IMG/VR virus record: IMGVR_UViG_3300007345_000037
Coordinates: 1-59,831 of that record
From: a virus
Length of the DNA stretch: 59,831 nt
Direction: 5' to 3' (one strand)
Positions 34,278 through 42,105 of the stretch are shown one piece after another. Position 1 is the first letter of the stretch. Each line of letters begins with the position of its first letter. A program made the translations under genes and the position numbers. The notes beneath the pieces are model-generated. The model was not told the origin of the DNA. It worked only from the letters and a program-made list of their open reading frames with translations, and made no database searches.

Positions 34278-35336
34278 TCATCGGTGTCGCATATTTATTC
34301 GGCGAGAATAGGTCAATGTCAGTAGATGGGTACATATTGTGACCTCATCATCTAATTTGGATTGAAGTTCTAAGTCGTACTCGTAAAGACTGTCAGTTGT
34401 TCCGTTTAGACCTGTTGTGGTGTAAAGTTCATCGAAAATCTCGCCGGTGATATTGAGGCACTGTCGGTACGCATCTTCGTATGTTGTGCCACGGCTGGTA
34501 ATGTAAATAAGAACATCATACTCTTGGTCGATTCTGCCACCACCAAGAGCCGCAAATGTTGGCGAAGAAAGTCTTCGCAAAATAACATTTACGAATGGAG
34601 GCACCATCTTCGACAGCATTGTGTTTGAAATGTCGTACCCGTACTTGATTGAGCCAGCATCCAAATGAGTCTTAAGGTAAAACCTTTTGCTGTTGCGTAG
34701 TGCTTGTACTACCGAAAGACCCATGCGAATCAAAGTGTCTGTTGTCAAATCCGAAGGTGCCAACTCGTCGGGACTAAAAGCCCCTGTATCGGTAGCATAA
34801 ACGCTGGCCCACTTTACATTCCCACTTCCATTTCCCCACTTGATAGTTCTTGTTCCACTGCTTGATGCGCCAGCAACGCTAAGGTACGCTGTTTCTGCGG
34901 AGTCGTCTTCGATAAGTTCTCGGAAGTACAGTCGAGCGTTTCCCGATGCGTCAAGAGTTAATCTCAAGATAAGAGGTGTTGGGTTTTCTTCAAGCATTGA
35001 AATATCCAAATCATCACTTGTCACTGTTGTTGCGCCAACCAACTGAACTTTTTGACCAAGAGCCTTAACTTCGACTTTCTTTGTTCCGTTATCAAGCGTA
35101 AGCAAAGTATGACCATCGGTAGGAGCAGTAGTGTATTGTATTCCGGCAAAAATAGTGTAGGCGTTTGTGGTTGGTTGGACATGGTATTGGCTATTTGTCA
35201 CCACCCAATAATCGTCGGAAGCAGTACCATAATCATTGTTTCTTGACCAAGCACCATTGTTTGTTCCTACGGGGGCAGTAGGGTCTTCACCGTTTAGTCG
35301 GTAATTCCAAAATTCAGTCGTTGTCGCTATTGCCAT
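34278..35336 (-). CDS. tail terminator with N-terminal LamG-like domain
   Basis: 352 aa. The C-terminal half (about 200-350) has the alpha/beta pattern of tail-completion/terminator proteins: NVILRRLSSPTF, EYDVLIYITSRGTTYEDAYR and a final LLTLTYSRR strand. The first 190 residues are a separate beta sandwich resembling LamG/concanavalin folds (YTIFAGIQYTTAPTDGHTLL; PLILRLTLDASGNARLYF), unusual in a terminator. It may decorate the neck. Start codon overlaps the upstream gene region closely (1-base gap). Confidence 0.6.
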   Translation of the reverse strand: MAIATTTEFWNYRLNGEDPTAPVGTNNGAWSRNNDYGTASDDYWVVTNSQYHVQPTTNAYTIFAGIQYTTAPTDGHTLLTLDNGTKKVEVKALGQKVQLVGATTVTSDDLDISMLEENPTPLILRLTLDASGNARLYFRELIEDDSAETAYLSVAGASSSGTRTIKWGNGSGNVKWASVYATDTGAFSPDELAPSDLTTDTLIRMGLSVVQALRNSKRFYLKTHLDAGSIKYGYDISNTMLSKMVPPFVNVILRRLSSPTFAALGGGRIDQEYDVLIYITSRGTTYEDAYRQCLNITGEIFDELYTTTGLNGTTDSLYEYDLELQSKLDDEVTICTHLLTLTYSRRINMRHR

Positions 35337-35337
35337 A

Positions 35338-35964
35338 TCAAAGCCTCTTTTTTAGTTCGTACTTCATTCGTGTTGGGAATCTTGCTTCAAACCTGTCTTC
35401 TGCCACAGTAAGGTAATCAATAGCAAGATAACCATAAAAATAACCTTCACCGCCATTACCGTACCAAGCAGTATTTCCGGTAGCCGAACCTATTTGGCGA
35501 CCATATTGTTTCGCTCCTAATGCTGTATTGGCAAATCGAGAACGCCTTCCTTTAAATTTAAAAGGTCCGGCATCTCGACCTTCCTGTAAAGCCGCACCTA
35601 TGTTGTACCTTTCTTCGTTATCGTCGGGGTCAGTATGCACACCTACGCCTATGTCGCCACTTCGACCATCCGGCCCCTTGCTTCCAAAAATAGCATTAAG
35701 TTCCACATCATCATTTTTTGATGTCACGGTTCTTTCGTAGCCAAGAGAGTTAGCGACTTCTCGTGCCTGTGGGTGCATACCCATAAATCCTCGAAGATGC
35801 TTGTATGCGTGGTCTTTGGCGGCACTAAGAGCATAACCACTTGCATACATCATAGCCTTTTCCACTGCTTCTTGAATTTCGTGAAACGCTCGGTTAAAAG
35901 AATCATTGTCAATGTTGATACTCATTCCTTTTGCGGAGCGATTACGAATGTGAAACGCTGGCAT
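35338..35964 (-). CDS. neck / head-tail joining protein (HK97 gp10-like candidate)
   Basis: 208 aa with an N-terminal helix (FNRAFHEIQEAVEKAMMYAS) and a Gly-rich middle (FKGRRSRFANTALGAKQYG). Size, helix-plus-loop layout and position between the connector and the tail terminator match gp10-like neck proteins. It overlaps the previous gene by one base. Confidence 0.55.
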   Translation of the reverse strand: MPAFHIRNRSAKGMSINIDNDSFNRAFHEIQEAVEKAMMYASGYALSAAKDHAYKHLRGFMGMHPQAREVANSLGYERTVTSKNDDVELNAIFGSKGPDGRSGDIGVGVHTDPDDNEERYNIGAALQEGRDAGPFKFKGRRSRFANTALGAKQYGRQIGSATGNTAWYGNGGEGYFYGYLAIDYLTVAEDRFEARFPTRMKYELKKRL

Positions 35965-36500
35965 TAGTCAACACTTCCTAAGTGAGCAAGTCGCTTGAGA
36001 TTATCCATGCCACGCTCACGAAGGTTGTTGCCACGGATTGTTCCGTGGGTGCTTGCCGTTTGAAAAATCGCTTCGTCTTCAAAGTAATATGCGGCGGCAA
36101 TATCAGCACAAATTTCACGAAGAACATGTGCCTGCTCCCCTTCTTGTACTGTGACACCGGAGGCATGGTCAAAAGAAATACCTGTGACTCCTGTGAGGTC
36201 ATTGGTGGACTTACCCGTCCATACAAACGAATCACCGTCTATATTGCCGTTTCCAGCACTGCTAAAGCCCGTTCCGCTTGTTAGGGTCACTGTGGTAGCC
36301 CCAGCCGAAATAGCACCGTTAAGGGTGGTTTCTGCGATTGATTTGCTGGGTACATCTCGACCGTAGTCACGGTACATTTGGTCAATGTCAATCGTTGCAC
36401 GACGAATTGCGCTTGTCAATCGAGTCCCTGCTCTTGTTCGCTGGGTACTGTCAAGCCCAAGACGGGAGCCTACATCGCTTGTTGAACAATAGTACACCAT
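35964..36500 (-). CDS. head-tail connector (adaptor) protein with inserted beta domain
   Basis: 178 aa from ATG 36500. Helical ends (TRLTSAIRRATIDIDQMY; ICADIAAAYYFEDEAIF) are typical of gp6/gp15-like adaptors that bind the portal. A 60-residue beta-rich insertion (TLNGAISAGATTVTLTSG) lies between. It is followed by the neck gene with a one-base overlap. Confidence 0.6.
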   Translation of the reverse strand: MVYYCSTSDVGSRLGLDSTQRTRAGTRLTSAIRRATIDIDQMYRDYGRDVPSKSIAETTLNGAISAGATTVTLTSGTGFSSAGNGNIDGDSFVWTGKSTNDLTGVTGISFDHASGVTVQEGEQAHVLREICADIAAAYYFEDEAIFQTASTHGTIRGNNLRERGMDNLKRLAHLGSVD

Positions 36501-36658
36501 CACATCAACCCCTGCACATCAACACCGAGCGATGCAACCATCGCAAAAAAAGCATACTTCAAGTATTTTGCCATAACGGACAACTCAAACACTGCTTGTT
36601 CAAGCAGTTGTACTCGCTGGTCCAAAGACTCGACTTGTTGTTCAAGATTTTTGCTCAT
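36500..36658 (-). CDS. small coiled-coil protein with hydrophobic end
   Basis: 52 aa, below the usual ORF threshold. Residues 1-28 form a heptad-rich helix (LEQQVESLDQRVQLLEQAV), followed by a hydrophobic stretch (YLKYAFFAMVASLGV). The TGA shares its last base with the next start codon, and the ATG lies within the upstream gene. Size and layout recall small accessory membrane proteins of the head-tail region; function unknown. Confidence 0.5.
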   Translation of the reverse strand: MSKNLEQQVESLDQRVQLLEQAVFELSVMAKYLKYAFFAMVASLGVDVQGLM

Positions 36659-36947
36659 CCTCAATCACCTGCTTTGCTTCTTCAAGACGGGAAATGAGGT
36701 CTGCCTTTGTTCCGTCAACGGCAAGTCCGTTTTCGTTAGCAAGTTCAATTAACTCCGCCTTTTTCATTTTCTTAATCGAAGATAGGGAAGGTAATTTTGA
36801 GGCAATATCTTTTAGGTCGTCAGCCAAGTCAATTACTTCATCAAGTGTAATCTTGCCATCGGCCATCAATTTTTTGTATGTTTTGTAGCCAGCAAGCCCA
36901 AGACCCACTGCAATTGCGGCAAGTAGTATAATCATTTCAATATCCAT
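36642..36947 (-). CDS. membrane-anchored SAP-domain protein
   Basis: 101 aa from ATG 36947 (AAAGGTGA upstream). Residues 1-22 are a transmembrane helix (MIILLAAIAVGLGLAGY). The C-terminal 40 residues (IKKMKKAELIELANENGLAV, then KADLISRLEEA) fit a SAP motif, a helix-extended loop-helix fold that binds DNA. A membrane-tethered DNA-binding protein within a virion block is unusual; it could link DNA to the envelope or ejection site. The SAP call is by pattern only. Confidence 0.55.
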   Translation of the reverse strand: MDIEMIILLAAIAVGLGLAGYKTYKKLMADGKITLDEVIDLADDLKDIASKLPSLSSIKKMKKAELIELANENGLAVDGTKADLISRLEEAKQVIEDEQKS

Positions 36948-36948
36948 T

Positions 36949-37122
36949 TTATTCACCTTTGTTGTATAGAACTTCTTTTACGGCTGATAGCGGAATAACG
37001 GTAAAGTGCCTACTTTCGCCCACCCGATAAATCTTGTAGCCGTGGGGTGTTTCTTCAATGTTCACATTCGTGTAGCACCTTTCGGGAGGATGATACACTA
37101 TTTTTCCTTTTCTTTTTGTCAT
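36949..37122 (-). CDS. small basic hypothetical protein
   Basis: 57 aa read from the gap between two annotated genes. It starts with a basic run (MTKRKGKIVYHPP) and is followed by beta-strands (GYKIYRVGESRHFTVIPL). One base separates its stop from the next start. No family recognised. Confidence 0.5.
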   Translation of the reverse strand: MTKRKGKIVYHPPERCYTNVNIEETPHGYKIYRVGESRHFTVIPLSAVKEVLYNKGE

Positions 37123-37124
37123 AT

Positions 37125-37313
37125 TTAACTCTCCAAAAACGCTTTAATTTCACTTGAAGTCATTTCAGCCAAGTCCGAAGGCCACATATCGGGACTAACT
37201 CCATAAACACCCTTTGAATACCAAAAAACAGGTTGCTCTCCATCAGCCCCACTATCAATGTGCGACCAATCCTCATCGGGGTATCGTGCTTCCAATTTTG
37301 CTTTTATGCTCAC
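37125..37313 (-). CDS. small acidic hypothetical protein
   Basis: 62 aa, overlapping the fibre gene by 4 bases. It is aromatic-rich (WSHIDSGADGEQPVFWYSKG) with a helical tail (LAEMTSSEIKAFLES). Possibly a fibre assembly factor because of the coupling to the fibre gene; this is inference. Confidence 0.5.
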   Translation of the reverse strand: MSIKAKLEARYPDEDWSHIDSGADGEQPVFWYSKGVYGVSPDMWPSDLAEMTSSEIKAFLES

Positions 37314-39322
37314 GATGTAGACGCTCCTATTCGTGTGATTGTAATGTTGGTTCGATTGTTGTCATACGCCTTAACTGTAAAATCAGCACCATTGACATAA
37401 GGAATAACATACACTTTTTCATCCGAACCTGTGCTTGCTACATCAATAATGACGGTTTTTTGCATATTGACGGCTGAATCAGCCGACGATGGGGAGGGGG
37501 CGCGTTTAATTCTAAAAGTTCCCCAATTTCGCCGTTCAGCGTTGCTTGATGTTCCGTTGCCTAATTGTAGCCAAAAATCCTGTGCGGCAGTATTGGCACT
37601 TGTAAATACTTCAACAGAAGCAACAACCATATACATTCCACCCGCTTTTAAAACCACATAGTCTTGAGCGGCGGCGGTTGCGACGATGTTTGTTGTGTTG
37701 CCTGTGTTAGAAAAATCACTTGTGTTTGCCAAGTCAAGATAATAATTGGTTCCCGAACTTTGACTTCCCAATGAGTTGTTTGTAAGAGCAAGACGGACAT
37801 GCTCAAATGGGCTTGCTAAAGCATCTAATTTTGCTTCTTGCGTATCGGTCATAAACCGTTTGTTGCTTGCATCAGTCATGTTTGTGGTGGTAAAGGTTGG
37901 GGATGCGCCGCTTACAACTGATTGATTCAATGCTTTGACATCGGCAAGAGAAGCACATTCGCTATCCATAAGCGCACCTGCGGCTGTGACATTAGCAGTA
38001 TCGGTCACATCTGCCGATGCCTCAATAGCATCTAATTTTGTTTTGTCAGCACCCGACATAGAACCTGCGGCACTTGTTGTGGCCGCACTAAGACTTAGTG
38101 TGACTGCTCCCGAAGTTGCTCCGCCTGTTATTGGGGCATTTGTATTGACGGCTGTTATATCTCCACTACCGCCACCACCAACTTCGCTTGAGCCGTGATA
38201 CAACTTGTTGCTATCCCCACTGTTAAGCCAAAGCGTGTTAGCGGCTACTCCACCCGGATTTGAACTAACAGGGTCTAATTCTAAACCGGTAGGGTCAATC
38301 AAACCATCAACATTTAGTTTTCCCGTAATATGAACATTTCCATTGATAAGGTCGATTGGGCCGGAAGCGTGACGAGGGCTACGATACATACCCGGACTAA
38401 TTTGACTATACGACCAAGTGCCTCTTATTTTTGGTGTGACAATACTTCTTACCTCGGAGCCTTGTGCTGTAAGAGTTGTTGGTCCCTTGAGAATACACCC
38501 GTCTTGTATTTCAAATTCTTCCACTGAAACAAATGTGTTATCGGCTAACAGGATTTTGTGACCTGCTGTTGCGGCTTTGAGAATTATTTTTCGATAGTAT
38601 GCTTGGAAGGTGGAAGAATATCCTGTGGCGTTGTGTGTTGGTAGTACAACACCACCACTTGACCCTGTAAATTCAACTGTCGATAATCCAAAGTTCACAC
38701 TATTTACTGCTGTGGCATCAAATACTGTAAAATCAAAAATTTTCAATCGGTCATTATCCGAAAATGCACTTTCGGGAGTAAAAGTCCCACCAGCAATAGT
38801 CATAGAAGTAAAAGATGCTTTCTTGCTTGTACCTGTTGGTGTTTCGTAGTCCGGTGCAAAATTTCCGCTTTGTATTCGCACTGCTGGGTGTTGACCATCA
38901 TCAAATTTTGTTATCGGTGATGAAGACCCAACCAAAGAAAAGGTATTACTACCCACATAGGCCGCATTATCGCCGATAAGAATAAATCTTTCAGCGTATG
39001 ATTTGTAGGTACCAAAATAATTGGGCGCACTACCATGCTTAAACGAAATAGCACCTGCTGAACCAGCATTTAGTGTGCCGTTGATAAAAAGACCTTTGAT
39101 TGTTGGTTGTGCGTTAAGAATAACTTGGTGGTCAAATGTACTTTCTATTACGATTTCATCAACAGTGACAGGACTTCCACCTGTCAAAGTCCACGCACAG
39201 TCTGCAAGTCCTTCATTGTCAAACAGCGCAACATCGCCAGCAGTAGGGATTGCGCCACCTTTCCAATTTGCGGCAGTGGAAGATGCGGTCGATGTACCGC
39301 CAAGCCATTTTATTGTTGCCAT
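37310..39322 (-). CDS. tail-fibre or head-fibre receptor-binding protein
   Basis: 670 aa from ATG 39322 (a GTG at 39331 overlaps the upstream stop). The first 330 residues are repeated short strands with Gly/Thr/Ser, resembling a pectate-lyase-like beta helix. A fibre linker follows (NVHITGKLNVDGLIDPTG; a Gly-rich turn near 385). Then comes a coiled or triple-helix part with repeats (TKLDAIEASADVT and AKLDALASPFEH), and a C-terminal C1q/TNF-like beta sandwich. The layout is that of trimeric receptor-binding fibres. It lies in the capsid-to-connector segment. Confidence 0.6.
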   Translation of the reverse strand: MATIKWLGGTSTASSTAANWKGGAIPTAGDVALFDNEGLADCAWTLTGGSPVTVDEIVIESTFDHQVILNAQPTIKGLFINGTLNAGSAGAISFKHGSAPNYFGTYKSYAERFILIGDNAAYVGSNTFSLVGSSSPITKFDDGQHPAVRIQSGNFAPDYETPTGTSKKASFTSMTIAGGTFTPESAFSDNDRLKIFDFTVFDATAVNSVNFGLSTVEFTGSSGGVVLPTHNATGYSSTFQAYYRKIILKAATAGHKILLADNTFVSVEEFEIQDGCILKGPTTLTAQGSEVRSIVTPKIRGTWSYSQISPGMYRSPRHASGPIDLINGNVHITGKLNVDGLIDPTGLELDPVSSNPGGVAANTLWLNSGDSNKLYHGSSEVGGGGSGDITAVNTNAPITGGATSGAVTLSLSAATTSAAGSMSGADKTKLDAIEASADVTDTANVTAAGALMDSECASLADVKALNQSVVSGASPTFTTTNMTDASNKRFMTDTQEAKLDALASPFEHVRLALTNNSLGSQSSGTNYYLDLANTSDFSNTGNTTNIVATAAAQDYVVLKAGGMYMVVASVEVFTSANTAAQDFWLQLGNGTSSNAERRNWGTFRIKRAPSPSSADSAVNMQKTVIIDVASTGSDEKVYVIPYVNGADFTVKAYDNNRTNITITRIGASTS

Positions 39323-39327
39323 AATAC

Positions 39328-39717
39328 TCACACTAATTTCGTTTTGGTTGAAGTGACCTTAACAGCCGTTCCACCTTTTTCCGAAACAAGAGCGAGTAAA
39401 TCTTGACCTCTTTGGATAAAACCCCTTAGTTGGGCCGTCAAACGAATATCTTGTTCTTTTCTCTCGCTCTCGTTGACATAGGAAGGTAAGGTATCAATCA
39501 TAACTTGTAGGCAGTCTGCACACACAAGTGCTTTGATTGCTGATTCTTTTTGTGCTGTTGTGACAACATTGGTGGAGTCGTCTGCAAGGAAAGCAGTATT
39601 TCTTGCGGACTTGTTGACTTGTTCTGTACGCATACTGATGTATTCAGTAATGGTGCCTTCGTTAAGACCCCGTGGGCGGTTTAACAAATCCCGAATGTTG
39701 TCAGTAGTGACTGTCAT
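39328..39717 (-). CDS. hypothetical head-module protein
   Basis: 129 aa, helical, RBS GGGTGA. It has a short Cys pair (ALVCADCLQV) and many Gln/Arg. It overlaps the upstream gene by 4 bases. Located between the capsid genes and the fibre; a head completion role is possible but nothing in the sequence proves it. Confidence 0.5.
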   Translation of the reverse strand: MTVTTDNIRDLLNRPRGLNEGTITEYISMRTEQVNKSARNTAFLADDSTNVVTTAQKESAIKALVCADCLQVMIDTLPSYVNESERKEQDIRLTAQLRGFIQRGQDLLALVSEKGGTAVKVTSTKTKLV

Positions 39718-40067
39718 TCTTCTTCACCCAAACCGTTCACAGGCCACCTGTCGTTATAGTCTTTCGGTACTGCTATTGTAGCAGTATTCTTAGGTGGCGT
39801 TGAACAGCGACCAAGAATAACCACTAATTGTGTTTTGACAATATCGTGTGCCATACGGCTGTCGGGCAACCAATATGTTTCTCGGTCGGGAAGAAGTGTT
39901 GCTGGACTGTTTGGTCTTCGGCTACTTGGTCGTACAAGACGAACAAGCCAACCGTTGCCACTTATCCAATGCTTTTGTCGGTGACGCATATCAGTCACCT
40001 TTGCATCTTTCGGCACCGGAATGCCCTTTTCCCTAAGTTGCTTTGCCAATTTGGTGCGCTCACTCAT
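39714..40067 (-). CDS. hypothetical basic protein
   Basis: 117 aa. It has an N-terminal helix (TKLAKQLREKGIPVP) with LEM/HeH-like appearance, an Arg/Trp-rich middle (WISGNGWLVRLVRPSSRRP) and an acidic end. It overlaps both neighbours by 4 bases. No family is recognised with confidence. Confidence 0.5.
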   Translation of the reverse strand: MSERTKLAKQLREKGIPVPKDAKVTDMRHRQKHWISGNGWLVRLVRPSSRRPNSPATLLPDRETYWLPDSRMAHDIVKTQLVVILGRCSTPPKNTATIAVPKDYNDRWPVNGLGEEE

Positions 40068-40210
40068 TCGTCAGCCACCTTTTTCTTGGATTGCTTTTTA
40101 GCAGGCTTCTTAGCCTTCTTAGCAGGGGGGATAACATCATAGTTTCCTTCGGAGTTAAGCCGATAGATTGTACCATCGGCTTCTGTCCATTCTTTGATTG
40201 AATCACTCAA
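40064..40210 (-). CDS. small protein with histone-like Lys tail
   Basis: 48 aa, TTG start with GAGGTGATT upstream; too short for most ORF lists. Its first 25 residues are a small strand-rich unit (EADGTIYRLNSEGNYDVI). The C-terminus is PAKKAKKPAKKQSKKK, a basic repeat like that of the protein at 18748-19020. It may bind packaged DNA. The next gene overlaps it by 4 bases. Confidence 0.5.
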   Translation of the reverse strand: MSDSIKEWTEADGTIYRLNSEGNYDVIPPAKKAKKPAKKQSKKKVADE

Positions 40211-40221
40211 AGTGAATCACC

Positions 40222-40713
40222 TCAAAGAGTTTCGATGTAGTTGATGTACACAGATGCTCCACCAGCGGTAAGTGCGGCGGTAGCAATTGTTAGCAAAACG
40301 CTTGATTCCGAATTGATAATAGAAGTACCGGAAGGTCGCTTAAAGTGCGAAGTTGCACGAACAACTGCGGCGTTGTCAAAAGCAGTAGCACCCAAGAAAG
40401 CATCAGCGGTTCCTGTGATTCCCAAAGCAACTGTTGCGGAGCCGGAGGATGCAAAGGGAACATCAGCATCAAGCATAAAGTCAACGACGATTGCGCCAGC
40501 AGGTAGTGTTTGTGCAGTTCCCGTTGGGCTGGTGAGCGTTTTTGCTCCTGTGGTTAGACTGCTACCGTCAAACACGAATTTGAGGGTGTGGATTTGTTGT
40601 CCGCCAACCTTTGGTTCGGTGACTGCGTTGTCTGCAATCTTTACTGTGCTAACTGCTCCTGTTTGGAGCATATTAGTTTCGATGAAGTCTTGGAATTTAC
40701 GGTTTTGTGCCAA
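40222..40713 (-). CDS. structural beta-rich protein (head fibre or minor capsid candidate)
   Basis: 163 aa from the TTG at 40713, which has GAGGTGATT at the right distance; the upstream in-frame codons belong to the capsid intergenic region. After a short helix (FQDFIETNMLQTGAV) the chain is almost all beta (AGAIVVDFMLDADVPF; SATVALGITGTADAFLG). Directly downstream of the major capsid gene with the same TTG start arrangement as 33213. Likely a trimeric decoration protein on the head. Confidence 0.55.
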   Translation of the reverse strand: MAQNRKFQDFIETNMLQTGAVSTVKIADNAVTEPKVGGQQIHTLKFVFDGSSLTTGAKTLTSPTGTAQTLPAGAIVVDFMLDADVPFASSGSATVALGITGTADAFLGATAFDNAAVVRATSHFKRPSGTSIINSESSVLLTIATAALTAGGASVYINYIETL

Positions 40714-40723
40714 GTAAATCACC

Positions 40724-41659
40724 TCAAACGACGCCGGTAATCTTGGCGATTCTGTTCGAGGTACCTGCACCTGCACCGTCTTGGTGTTGGTGAACAACGC
40801 TTCCCATGTAGCCGGTTAGGAGCCAATCGAATCCAACGCCCGGAAGACGGGTAAGTTCGGTTTCTTGGTAGCCTGCACCGTTGTAGGTAAAGAACTCGGC
40901 TGTTTCTGCGCCCGGAATGAGCAAGAGAGCGTCGTCTTCGATTGCGCCTGCGGTATCGGTTGGGAGCAAGGACTTTCCACCGGTGAAGTCACGGGTGTAG
41001 TAAATGCTCATCTTTGCGATTCGAGCCATGTGGTCTTGAAGGGACTCCACGACATTTCCGTAAAGTTGGGTGTTCAAGAGCGCACTGCGGGTTGAAGCAG
41101 GGAGGACAAGAGCCATTGCTTCATCTCCCGACACACGACCGTTTGCGAAAATCTTGTCCATTGTAGCCAAGAGGTCGCTTTCTTCGTCAGCAGATGCGCT
41201 ACCAAAGGTTGCAGTTGCGGCTTGGGTTTGTCCAGCACCACCGTGAAGGGTGGAAAGAATGTTGTTGTCGATAACATCGGCTCGTCCACGGACGATTGCG
41301 AGTTGTTGTCGGTCAATGTTCTCAAAGGATTCGCCACGGAGTCGCACAGTGTCAAGGAAGACACAGCGGCCTTGACCCTTCTGCAACTTCACAGTGTAGT
41401 TGGAAGTTCCAATCTTTGTAGGGTCAACAGTTGCGGCATCATCGAGTGGGTAGGAGAAAGTTCCTTCAACACCGGTGTACCACTTGAACTCAAGCCAAGG
41501 GACTGTTCGGGTTCCGACGATTTGTGTTCCGACTGCAATTCGAGTGGATTGTAGTTGGATAAAGTCACGGAGGGTTTGTTCGAGAACTGCGTCACCGGTA
41601 CCAAAAGGCCCAGCGGCGGCAGATGCGTTCATAATTTGTTCGAGGGATTCGTTTGCCAT
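40724..41659 (-). CDS. major capsid protein (HK97 fold)
   Basis: 311 aa from ATG 41659 (GGAAGTGA upstream; ATG 41674 is less likely). It has the layout of HK97-type shells: an N-terminal arm (LEQTLRDFIQLQ), the E-loop and spine region (FLDTVRLRGESFENIDRQQL), a long central helix region, and a C-terminal A domain with glycine turns (AEFFTYNGAGYQETELTRLP). It sits between the protease/scaffold and decoration genes and the connector genes, as in other tailed viruses. It forms the icosahedral head. Confidence 0.8.
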   Translation of the reverse strand: MANESLEQIMNASAAAGPFGTGDAVLEQTLRDFIQLQSTRIAVGTQIVGTRTVPWLEFKWYTGVEGTFSYPLDDAATVDPTKIGTSNYTVKLQKGQGRCVFLDTVRLRGESFENIDRQQLAIVRGRADVIDNNILSTLHGGAGQTQAATATFGSASADEESDLLATMDKIFANGRVSGDEAMALVLPASTRSALLNTQLYGNVVESLQDHMARIAKMSIYYTRDFTGGKSLLPTDTAGAIEDDALLLIPGAETAEFFTYNGAGYQETELTRLPGVGFDWLLTGYMGSVVHQHQDGAGAGTSNRIAKITGVV

Positions 41660-41688
41660 CTTATTCACTTCCATTTATTTTTTTGTTA

Positions 41689-42105
41689 TCAAGCCGTTGC
41701 ACATTGAGTTGTGTTGACCGGAATTAGTTCACCTGCTGATGTAGTTGCTTGTCCTTCACCGACATAAACACCGACGAGTTTGTCCGAACCTGCTGTTTTA
41801 TTGACAAGGCCGCTACCCTTAAGGTACACCAAATCGCCGGTTTCGTATGTAATTGAATTTTGGGAGGCAATCATGTGAACGCCACCCATTGGGAAGTAGG
41901 AGCAAGTTGCGCCTGTGGTTTCAAAAACAAGGTCTGCATCACGGCTGGATTCGCCAGCGGAAACACCCAAAGGCACATTTGTTGCGGCTCCAACTTGGAG
42001 TTTGTTTGCGTCTGAAGACTTTGCGAGAACAAGGCCAACACCGCTTACGGTTTGTGCGTCTTTCAAAATTGCGTTGCGGGGGTCGTTGCCTGTAAATGCT
42101 ACCAT
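41689..42105 (-). CDS. capsid decoration/stabilisation protein
   Basis: 138 aa, strong GGAGATGA ribosome site. Beta-rich, with the repeated Val/Gly strands of head-decoration proteins (GDLVYLKGSGLVNK; GVYVGEGQATTSAGELIPV). Its place between protease/scaffold and major capsid genes is where such proteins usually lie. It would stabilise the expanded head. Family by pattern only. Confidence 0.65.
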   Translation of the reverse strand: MVAFTGNDPRNAILKDAQTVSGVGLVLAKSSDANKLQVGAATNVPLGVSAGESSRDADLVFETTGATCSYFPMGGVHMIASQNSITYETGDLVYLKGSGLVNKTAGSDKLVGVYVGEGQATTSAGELIPVNTTQCATA

